DNA of 51,354 bases from BMS3ABIN04 sp965554225 (GTDB taxonomy: Bacteria > Bacteroidota > Ignavibacteria > Ignavibacteriales > Melioribacteraceae), in assembly GCA_965554225.1 (NCBI GenBank), contig CBEVZC010000005.1, positions 1-51,354 of the forward strand. The letters are read 5' to 3'. Positions 16,886 through 24,401 of the stretch are shown here, one piece after another; the first letter of the stretch is position 1, and each line of letters begins with the position of its first letter. A program made the position numbers and the translations under genes. The notes beneath the pieces are model-generated. The model was not told where the DNA came from, searched no databases, and saw only the letters and a list, made by a program, of their open reading frames with translations.

Positions 16886-19800
16886 CTAGTTTGCTTTATC
16901 TATCAATTGCTTTTTATATTCCGAAGGAGTTTGACCAAATTGGTTTTTAAATACTCTGGTAAAATATGATTGGTCGTTAAATCCCACCATATAGCAGATT
17001 TCAGCCACAGATCCTGCATTTTGTTTTAGTAGACTTGCCGCTCTTTCCAATCGCATTGAACGTATTAATTGACCAGCAGGCTGATCAATCAAAGCACGTA
17101 ATTTTCTGTTTAGTTGAGAAATACTCATACTAACGTTTTCAGCAAGAACATTTACTCCAAATTGATCATTTTCAAAATTAGACTCAATATTTTTTAAAAC
17201 TTTATCCATAAAATTTTGATCTACCGAAGTAACCAATATTTCAGAGGGACTAATACGTGTTGCAGAACTAAACTTTTTACGCAATTGTTCCCTTTGATAA
17301 ATCAAACTTTCAACTCTAACTGATAATTCCTTTGCGCTAAAAGGTTTTGTCAAATATGCGTCGGCTCCAATTTCCAATCCTTCAATCTTATTATCAAGCG
17401 ATGCTTTCGCAGTTAAAATTACAATTGGAATATGGCTTGTTTTTTCATTCTGCTTTATCTCTTTACAAAACGCATAACCATCCATTTTAGGCATCATTAC
17501 ATCCGAAATTATTAAATCGGGAATTACTTTTAACGATTCTGTCAAACCATCAACTCCGTTTTCAGCTTCTAAAACAGTATAGTTAGATTCAAGTTGTTCG
17601 CGAATATATGAACGTATATGCGAATTATCTTCCACAACTAAAATAATTCTGCCAGTCGATTTCTTTTCCGTACTCTTTTCTACTTTTACTGTATGTTTTT
17701 CTGCAAGTAATTCCTCTACTAAATCAACGTCAAATTTTCTTTTATCTATTGATAGGTTTGTTGATTTTAATTGCTCATTCTTATTAATAATTTCGATCAT
17801 TTTGTCTTCAAAGGGGAGGTATACAATAAATTCACTACCAATGTTTATTTTACTCTTGGCAAAGATTCTTCCACCGTGCAATTCAATTAATTCTTTTGCT
17901 AAAGCCAATCCAACTCCGGTTCCTTCATATTCTCTGGTTCGCGAATCGTCAATCTGATAAAATCTATCAAATACATGTTCCAGTCTATCTTTGGGAATTC
18001 CAATACCGGTATCCTTAACCGTAATTTTTACCAGGTCATTTTCATTCTCAGCAGACTTATTTTGAAATTCTATTTCACTATATTCTTTTTCAGATTTTGT
18101 TAAAACAACATCGATACTTATTTCACCTCCACGCTCGGTGAACTTAACTGCATTGGACATAAGATTTAAAAATACTTTTTCCAACTTCTCATGATCATAC
18201 GAAACCGGTATATATTCATATTGACAATTGCATTTCAACGATATATCCTTTGCCTCGGTAATTGATTCAAAGGAATAAAAAATATTCTTCAAAAACGAGA
18301 CAATATTATTCTTCTCTGCATGTAGCTTAAGACTGCCAGCCTCAATTTTTGAAAGATCTAGAAGCTGATTTATCAATGTTAATAATCTTTTGGCATTCTT
18401 CTCTGCAACCTGTAATTTCCCTTTTGACTTAATGTTTATCTCGGAATTTAAAACATTATCTACCTGTCCAAGTATTAATGTAAGAGGAGTCCTAAATTCG
18501 TGAGAAATATTAGTAAAAAACCTGGATTTCATACGATCTAAGTTACCAAGTGTAACGGACTTAACAATTTCAATATCCAATTGATTTTTTAAAAAAAGCC
18601 TATTCATTTCGTAACGGCGAATTAAATAGAGAATTGTTAAAAATAGTATAATGTATCCGGCATAAGCCCAGCCTGTTTTCCACCAAGGAGGAGTGATTAA
18701 AAGTTTAACCGATGTTCCTTTTTCATTCCAAATACCGTCATTATTCGTGCCTTTAACACGGAAAACATATTCACCGGGCGAAAGGTTTGTAAAAGTAGCT
18801 GTCCGTTTTGACCCTAAGTAAATCCAATCCTTATTAAATCCATCAAGTTTATAAGCATACTGATTTTTCTCGGGCGCTGAATAATCTAAAGATGCAAATT
18901 CGAATTGAATAATATCTTCATCGTAAGAAAGGATAATAGAATCAATCTCGGAAACAGTTTCTTCTAAAAAACGATTATTTTTACCCGATACTTGTTGGTT
19001 AGACAAAACCTCAAATCCCGTAATTACTATTTGCGGTTTAAATGGATTGCTTCTGATCTTATTCGGATAAAAGTAATTAACTCCGTTAATACCGCCGAAA
19101 AACATTTCTCCTTTTTTACTTTTAAAGTACGCGCCGGTGTTAAATTCGTTGCTCTGTAATCCATCGCTAATATTAAAGTTCCTAATAGATTTGGTTGTAA
19201 CGCTGAATTGAGAAAGACCATTATTTGTACTTAACCAAAGATTGCCGTTCTCATCCGGTAAAATTCCATACACAACATTATTCGGTAAACCGTCTTTTTC
19301 CATAAAGTGCGTAAATAAATTCCGTTCAATATCAAATCTGTTCAAACCTCCTCCGGCAGTACCGATCCATAAAATATTTTCCGGATCGATTGGATCGGGA
19401 CACAAAGATTTTATTAAGTTATTACTCAAACTTGTCGGTACGGATGGATCATTTCGATAAATGATGAACGAATTATCCTTCCGATTAAATTTTAACAAAC
19501 CATCTTTTGTTCCGATCCAAAATCTTTGTTTCCCATCTTGACAAACCACCGGACGCACGCGTTCATTTGTTTGAGTAAGATTGATATATTTAATTTTCTT
19601 GAAGTATCCCTTGTTTATATCAATAAGTTTACAAATGTAATTTTTCGTTAGGACCCAAATATTAAGTTGATGGTCTTCAAAAATATTGTAAACCTCCTTT
19701 TGCGGTAATCCAAATTTATTACGAGAATTATACTTGAAATGCAAAGTTGTTTCTTTGATTGGATCATAGCGGTATAAACCTTGCGCGGTTGCAAACCAAA

Positions 19801-21100
19801 TATATCCTGATGACGATTGAATAATAGAATAGGCTCCCGTATTACCAAATCTATTTAGATATTCCGAATCTGCTTCATAACTTTTTAACTTTCCGGATTT
19901 TTTGTTCCAGCGATAAAGCACATCACCACTGATCCACACAAATCCTTGCTTGTCTTCAAATATTGAACCTACACTGAAACCACTTATGCGAGAAGCTAAA
20001 TTGCTTTCCCTTTTTATAGTTTTAAATCTATTTGCTTTTTGATCGTATATATTAAGACCTCCTCCTGAGGTCCCAACCCATAAATTCCCAGTCCGGTCCA
20101 TCCAAAAACTTAGCACTGTATTATAACTTAAACTTTTTGAATTATAAGGATTGTTCCGGAAATATTCGTACGAATTATCACCGGGAGTATATATCATAAG
20201 TTCGGCAGGTGTGGCAAGCCATAAATTTCCGAAATTATCTTCAATAATATCATTAATAGCGCCCCAGCCAAAACGGTTAACAGTGTAATGGTGCGGAAAT
20301 AATTCATAATCTCCGGATTTTTTATTAAATAGAACTAGTCCGCTTAAAGTACCTAACCATAGACGTTTTTTTCTATCTTCGTAAATTGAAGCAATTCCGT
20401 TTTCAATTATATCCCGAGGTGCTTTAGGATTTTTTGTTAAAACTTTGAATTTCTCAAAACTATTATCTTTTGTATTAAAGCGAAGAAGATCTGTTAGAGT
20501 TCCAATCCAAAGTGTTCCTTCGGAATCTACAAACAGAGAGGTAATATCATTTTTACCCCAGATGGGCGTGTAATTCGAATCATTCAAATACTGTTTATAC
20601 CTGTATAATATTTTATTCGGATTGGTTATTTCCAGTTTAATCAATCCATTGGTGGTTGTTCCAATCCAAATATTAGAATCCTTGTCTTCCGCAATTGAAC
20701 TAATCCTGGTATCTCCAAACAACCCGCCGACTGTATTTAATTCCAAACGTTTAAATTTGCCGGTCTTATATTGATAAACGCTCACACCTCCGCCAATTGT
20801 TCCAATCCAAATTAATCCTCTACTGTCTTCAAATAATATAGTTATATAATTTGATGAAATAGAAGTTGTATCAAACGGATTATGATAAAACACGGTGAAG
20901 TTGTAACCGTCATAACGATTTAATCCGTCTTTTGTACCGAACCACATAAATCCTTTACTATCTTGGAGAATTGAAAAAACAGCGTTTTGCGAAAGACCAT
21001 CATTAATAGTAAGATGCTTAAAAGGTATATTTTTCTTTTCTCCAAAAGTAAAAACAGATAAAAAAAGAAAGAAAAATAAGAATGAAGCTTTGTAAGACAT
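16886..21100 (-). CDS. Hybrid two-component system protein (Reg_prop sensor, kinase, receiver, AraC DNA-binding)
   Basis: This 1404-residue regulator carries a whole two-component system in one chain. I chose the ATG at 21100 because it begins a signal peptide (MSYKASFLFFFLFLSVFTFG); an in-frame ATG lies at 21175. Then follow about 700 residues of Reg_prop propeller repeats (DSKGFMWFGTKDGLNRYDGY and others), a Y_Y_Y domain, and one membrane helix at about residues 815-835. HisKA has H-box NISHEFRTPLTL (His about 867), and the ATPase has DTGIGIP and GTGVGLALAKEL. The receiver has SDVMMPKMDG (Asp about 1200), and an AraC pair of helix-turn-helices ends NQFGQTPSEYKK. Such proteins usually sense a breakdown product in the periplasm and activate the adjacent genes; here that is the run starting at 16485. 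Confidence 0.95.
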   Translation of the reverse strand: MSYKASFLFFFLFLSVFTFGEKKNIPFKHLTINDGLSQNAVFSILQDSKGFMWFGTKDGLNRYDGYNFTVFYHNPFDTTSISSNYITILFEDSRGLIWIGTIGGGVSVYQYKTGKFKRLELNTVGGLFGDTRISSIAEDKDSNIWIGTTTNGLIKLEITNPNKILYRYKQYLNDSNYTPIWGKNDITSLFVDSEGTLWIGTLTDLLRFNTKDNSFEKFKVLTKNPKAPRDIIENGIASIYEDRKKRLWLGTLSGLVLFNKKSGDYELFPHHYTVNRFGWGAINDIIEDNFGNLWLATPAELMIYTPGDNSYEYFRNNPYNSKSLSYNTVLSFWMDRTGNLWVGTSGGGLNIYDQKANRFKTIKRESNLASRISGFSVGSIFEDKQGFVWISGDVLYRWNKKSGKLKSYEADSEYLNRFGNTGAYSIIQSSSGYIWFATAQGLYRYDPIKETTLHFKYNSRNKFGLPQKEVYNIFEDHQLNIWVLTKNYICKLIDINKGYFKKIKYINLTQTNERVRPVVCQDGKQRFWIGTKDGLLKFNRKDNSFIIYRNDPSVPTSLSNNLIKSLCPDPIDPENILWIGTAGGGLNRFDIERNLFTHFMEKDGLPNNVVYGILPDENGNLWLSTNNGLSQFSVTTKSIRNFNISDGLQSNEFNTGAYFKSKKGEMFFGGINGVNYFYPNKIRSNPFKPQIVITGFEVLSNQQVSGKNNRFLEETVSEIDSIILSYDEDIIQFEFASLDYSAPEKNQYAYKLDGFNKDWIYLGSKRTATFTNLSPGEYVFRVKGTNNDGIWNEKGTSVKLLITPPWWKTGWAYAGYIILFLTILYLIRRYEMNRLFLKNQLDIEIVKSVTLGNLDRMKSRFFTNISHEFRTPLTLILGQVDNVLNSEINIKSKGKLQVAEKNAKRLLTLINQLLDLSKIEAGSLKLHAEKNNIVSFLKNIFYSFESITEAKDISLKCNCQYEYIPVSYDHEKLEKVFLNLMSNAVKFTERGGEISIDVVLTKSEKEYSEIEFQNKSAENENDLVKITVKDTGIGIPKDRLEHVFDRFYQIDDSRTREYEGTGVGLALAKELIELHGGRIFAKSKINIGSEFIVYLPFEDKMIEIINKNEQLKSTNLSIDKRKFDVDLVEELLAEKHTVKVEKSTEKKSTGRIILVVEDNSHIRSYIREQLESNYTVLEAENGVDGLTESLKVIPDLIISDVMMPKMDGYAFCKEIKQNEKTSHIPIVILTAKASLDNKIEGLEIGADAYLTKPFSAKELSVRVESLIYQREQLRKKFSSATRISPSEILVTSVDQNFMDKVLKNIESNFENDQFGVNVLAENVSMSISQLNRKLRALIDQPAGQLIRSMRLERAASLLKQNAGSVAEICYMVGFNDQSYFTRVFKNQFGQTPSEYKKQLIDKAN

Positions 21101-21276
21101 TTTGAGAATAAATAATTGCAGTAAACTTTTTGCAGAAAATATATAATATTTATCTAAATTAAATGGACAATGCATAACATGCTCTTAAGTCAGAAAATCA
21201 GACACTTAAAAAATAATTTACTAGCCTCAGCACAACATTGAACTTAACATTAATTTCGCAAATAACGAAATAGGAA

Positions 21277-22905
21277 TTAATTTCTAACCAAATAAAGTGC
21301 AGTTATATCATCACTTTGCGGAGTATTTCCGGTAAATTTTCTAATATCATTTACTATGTTTTTAATAAAAGTTTCCGATTTTTTAGGACGTTTACTATTA
21401 AAAAACTTTTCCATCCTTTCATCCGAATACTCTTCTTCTTTCCTATTCATTGCTTCAGGAATACCATCAGTGTAAAGAAATAGTCTGTCACCACTATTAA
21501 TTTTTAATTTTTCACCTTCGAAAGGCAAACCCATATCAAACATCCCGAATGCTACACCACCGGCTTCAATTTTTTCAAGCTTTTTACTTTTTCTTAAAAG
21601 TAAAACCGGATTATGACCGGCATTAATAACATCAAGTTCGCCTGTTTTGGGTGTTAGAACAGCTATAAAAAAAGTTATAAATTTATCCGGCGGAGATGCT
21701 TTATAAATTAACGAGTTAATTTTTTTTGCCATTTCGGAAAGCGATATTTGCATTTCCAAATAAGCTTCCAAACATGCATCAAGCGTACTAACTAACAAAG
21801 CTGCTGGCACACCCTTGCCTGCAACATCAGCAATAATTAGCGCAAATCTACCATCACTTAACTTTATAATTTGATAATAATCTCCTCCAACTTCTTTTGA
21901 AGGAATATTTATGCCTGATATATCATAACCACTAATTTCGGGCATTTTACTCGGCAGTAATTTCTTTTGAATTTGTCCAGCAACAGAAAGTTCTTTTTCA
22001 ATACTTTTCTTTTCAAGAGCTTCTTTATGAAGGAATTCATTTTCCATAGCATTAAGTACTTGCCGCGCAAAAGCTTCTAAAAGAATTTCGTCTGTTTCGT
22101 CGAACTGAACATAACCGCTTCTGCTCTCTTTGTTTGCTAATGTTACATAATATCTTAAACCTTTATATTCTACTTCCCTTTCAATTTTATATTTCGAATT
22201 TAAGATATATTCAGAATTGCTTCCACCGGGAAATTCAATCTTTGAAAGCATTCTACTATTAGCAAAAATTCTCAAAAGACCCGTTGAAGCATTTGTTAAA
22301 GATGCGGCTCGTTCCAATGCCAATTCCATTAGCATTTTTTTATTACTCAATTTCGAAATTTCAATTCCGGTATCGATCAAACTATTTAGCTGTACAACCC
22401 TATTATTTAAGGAAAATATTAGCTGCTTTTCTTTTTTACGGTTGATGTAAGCCTGATATGAATTGTCAAGGAGCTGAATAAAAATTTGAAGCATAATTTT
22501 GTCAAGTTCTGAGTAAGGGGTTTTATCAAGTTTGTGACCTAAAAAAACGCCGAAATAAGATCCATCGTTGAGTGGTAAAAAAATTCTAACTTTGTATGGT
22601 TTTCTTTTTGCTGCTGTAAGCGAAAACGAATCTGCTATTACCAAATCGTTTACATAATCTTTGCTTTTTTTATTGTAAACATAAATTTCTTCCCAATCAG
22701 TATCGCGATTTTTTTTATAGAATAAATTAATATCTACAACTAAGATAGAACCCCTTAAAATATGATTAAAATTCTTACCTAATTCTCTTAGCGACGAAGC
22801 TTTTGCAAGTATTTTAAATCCTTCTTGAAAGGACGCAACTTGCAATGAGAGTTTAGAAATAATATTTTGTTGAAATTTAGTTGTCATTAAATAGTTATCA
22901 ATCAT
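21277..22905 (-). CDS. SpoIIE/RsbU-type PP2C phosphatase with GAF-like sensor
   Basis: This 542-residue cytoplasmic protein has an N-terminal region of unknown fold, a GAF-like domain (about residues 180-295, beginning LSNKKMLMELALERAASLTNAS), a short coiled linker, then a PP2C-type phosphatase (about 305-540). The metal-binding acids are visible in EVGGDYYQ, IADVAGKG, YTDGIPEA and QSDDITAL. In partner switching this enzyme dephosphorylates the STAS antagonist so that it can bind the anti-sigma kinase. The STAS and RsbW-like genes lie directly upstream with a 19-bp gap, completing the set. ATG codons at 22905 and 22887 are both possible starts. Confidence 0.92.
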   Translation of the reverse strand: MIDNYLMTTKFQQNIISKLSLQVASFQEGFKILAKASSLRELGKNFNHILRGSILVVDINLFYKKNRDTDWEEIYVYNKKSKDYVNDLVIADSFSLTAAKRKPYKVRIFLPLNDGSYFGVFLGHKLDKTPYSELDKIMLQIFIQLLDNSYQAYINRKKEKQLIFSLNNRVVQLNSLIDTGIEISKLSNKKMLMELALERAASLTNASTGLLRIFANSRMLSKIEFPGGSNSEYILNSKYKIEREVEYKGLRYYVTLANKESRSGYVQFDETDEILLEAFARQVLNAMENEFLHKEALEKKSIEKELSVAGQIQKKLLPSKMPEISGYDISGINIPSKEVGGDYYQIIKLSDGRFALIIADVAGKGVPAALLVSTLDACLEAYLEMQISLSEMAKKINSLIYKASPPDKFITFFIAVLTPKTGELDVINAGHNPVLLLRKSKKLEKIEAGGVAFGMFDMGLPFEGEKLKINSGDRLFLYTDGIPEAMNRKEEEYSDERMEKFFNSKRPKKSETFIKNIVNDIRKFTGNTPQSDDITALYLVRN

Positions 22906-22924
22906 AAATTGATATTAAAAAATA

Positions 22925-23272
22925 TTAACCGAATGATTGAATTGCTTCTTCAATCGAGCTTGATTTCTCTGCAAATTGGAATAATCCCATAATTGAAAAT
23001 GTTTTTTCAATTGTTGGATCTAAATTGGTGAAAACTACTTTCCCTTTTGTATCGTTCAACTTTTCAATCATTTCTATTAAGAAAGAAATACCGATTGAAT
23101 TTACAATTTTTGTGCCCTCCAAATTTAATACAAAGTTATTCAGTCCTTTTTGATGAAACTCTGAAAATTCATCAACTATTTTTTGACCGCCTTCGTTATT
23201 AATATACCCGAAGGTATTTAGCACAACACAGTTGTCTTTTTTTTCAGATTTTAAGTCAAATTCAGTAATCAT
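22925..23272 (-). CDS. STAS-domain anti-sigma factor antagonist
   Basis: This 115-residue protein is a single STAS domain. FVLNLEGTKIVNSIGISFLIEMIEKL contains the conserved loop; Ser59 in NSIG lies where the anti-sigma kinase phosphorylates SpoIIAA/RsbV. VVFTNLDPTIEKTFSIMGL is the following strand-helix. Unphosphorylated antagonist binds the RsbW-like kinase and frees its target. AAGGA precedes the ATG. The gene sits 12 bp downstream of the kinase gene and 19 bp upstream of the phosphatase gene. Confidence 0.9.
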   Translation of the reverse strand: MITEFDLKSEKKDNCVVLNTFGYINNEGGQKIVDEFSEFHQKGLNNFVLNLEGTKIVNSIGISFLIEMIEKLNDTKGKVVFTNLDPTIEKTFSIMGLFQFAEKSSSIEEAIQSFG

Positions 23273-23284
23273 TTATGTATTCCT

Positions 23285-23701
23285 TTAAACTAAGTTTTTA
23301 ATAATTGTAATTCTTGTCCCGGTAGCACCTGATTCAATTATAAAGTCATCAGACATGGATTTCATAAGTTTTAATCCCCAACCTCTTTTATTTTTACTAC
23401 TAATTTTCTCCTTTATATCAGGATCCTCAACTTCTTCCGGTTCAAAACCTTTGCCGTAATCAGAAACCAAAATAGTAAGTTTTTCTTTTGTCATTAAAAA
23501 CGCGACATTTACATAAGGTGTTTCGTCACCTGAGTGTTCAAGTCCGTTGATTATTGCTTCCGTTACTATAATTTTTGCTTCGCCTATTTTGTCTTCGTGT
23601 ATACCTAAATAACCGCCCATTAGATGAAGACCTTCTAATGCGACCAATTCAATGTTTGGTACTCTCGGTAGTTTAATTTCCAGATTAATAGTGTCGTCCA
23701 T
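23285..23701 (-). CDS. RsbW-like anti-sigma serine kinase (HATPase_c_2)
   Basis: This 138-residue protein is a GHKL ATPase of the RsbW/SpoIIAB type. It shows the N-box IIVTEAIINGLEHSG, G1 box DYGKGFEPEE and G2 box RGWGLKLM, and lacks a histidine-kinase dimerisation domain. It should phosphorylate the STAS antagonist encoded next to it and sequester a partner when the antagonist is phosphorylated. No sigma factor gene is present in the window, so the target is unknown and could be something other than a sigma factor. It is the first gene of the module. Confidence 0.9.
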   Translation of the reverse strand: MDDTINLEIKLPRVPNIELVALEGLHLMGGYLGIHEDKIGEAKIIVTEAIINGLEHSGDETPYVNVAFLMTKEKLTILVSDYGKGFEPEEVEDPDIKEKISSKNKRGWGLKLMKSMSDDFIIESGATGTRITIIKNLV

Positions 23702-23947
23702 CTAAAATCCTAGTAAAATTAAATGATAAGTTAATTAGGAGACTAATTTATATTGTGTCGGTTAATGAAAATATGAAATATTTACTCTATATGCAAAAAT
23801 TATTTTCTAATAATCAAATAATTGGCAATCCATTTCGCTAAAGCTTCCTAGGTTAGAATCTATTTGAATTTGATTAAAAGAAATGTATAAAAAATTTTAT
23901 GATATAGATTTGAAGTTGAAGCTCTACGAAACCTTGGCAAAGTAGAG

Positions 23948-24034
23948 CGGAGGGGGAGGGATTCGAACCCACGGAGGCTGTAACACCTCAACGGTTTTCA
24001 AGACCGCCGCATTCAACCACTCTGCCACCCCTCC
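23948..24034 (-). tRNA. tRNA-Ser (anticodon UGA)
   Basis: An 87-nt cloverleaf is visible on the minus strand. The acceptor is GGAGGGG/CCCCTCC with G as discriminator. The anticodon loop CTTGAAA gives anticodon TGA, and the long variable arm GAGG..CCTC is typical of serine tRNAs. The T loop is TTCGAAT. The T stem GTGGG/CCCTC contains one U-U mismatch at its second pair. CCA is not encoded. A broken copy of its 5' two-thirds lies 13 bp further upstream (24048-24143). Confidence 0.95.
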
Positions 24035-24065
24035 ATATTTTATTTATTAACACCTCAAAGGTTTT

Positions 24066-24085
24066 TCCCGTAGGGATGCTGCGCA
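24066..24085. repeat. 20-bp double-hairpin insert 1 in the tRNA-Ser copy
   Basis: The plus strand reads TCCC-GTA-GGGA followed by TGC-TGC-GCA: two adjacent mini-hairpins with 3-base loops. It is absent from the intact tRNA-Ser, where the flanks (GGTTTT and CAAGACCG) are contiguous. Confidence 0.75.
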
Positions 24086-24101
24086 CAAGACCGCCGCATT
24101 C

Positions 24102-24123
24102 TCCGGTACGGATGGCTTTGCCA
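24102..24123. repeat. 22-bp double-hairpin insert 2 in the tRNA-Ser copy
   Basis: The plus strand reads TCCG-GTA-CGGA followed by TGGC-TTT-GCCA, the same two-hairpin plan as the 20-bp insert at 24066 with compensating base changes in both stems. The flanks CATTC and AACCACTCT are contiguous in the intact tRNA-Ser. Confidence 0.75.
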
Positions 24124-24401
24124 AACCACTCTTCCACCCCTCCTAGCAATGTACACTACTCAAAAAACAAATGACTTTTACAAGTACAATAAAATTTGAA
24201 TTTTAATTATAAGTATTTTTCTTCAATTTCTCCACAGTCAATAATTATTTTCAATGTAACTTTTACTACCACATTCCAACTAATACAAAAGATTTAATCA
24301 AAATATGAAAAGGATTTTTACTTAATTTAGCTTGTAAATAAATTTTATTTTTTCATTCAGCTTAATAAACTAAACGATAATTTTACCTTTGGACTATTTA
24401 C

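Larger units (their letters stand above)
24048..24143 (-). pseudogene. tRNA-Ser 5' partial copy interrupted by two hairpin inserts
   Basis: On the minus strand this begins GGAGGGGTGGAAGAGTGGTT, like the neighbouring tRNA-Ser, and ends with TTGAGGTGTTA of the variable arm. It lacks the T arm and 3' acceptor strand. Two short insertions split it, 22 bp in the D arm (24102-24123) and 20 bp in the anticodon loop (24066-24085). Outside them identity to the real gene is near complete, so the copy is recent or conserved. It cannot fold as a tRNA. Confidence 0.85.

Noticed and set aside
24384..24391. TACCTTTG, a match to the TAnnTTTG -7 box before the amidase gene
   Set aside because: It lies only 10 bp before the ATG and has no -33 partner, so it would leave almost no leader; probably chance.
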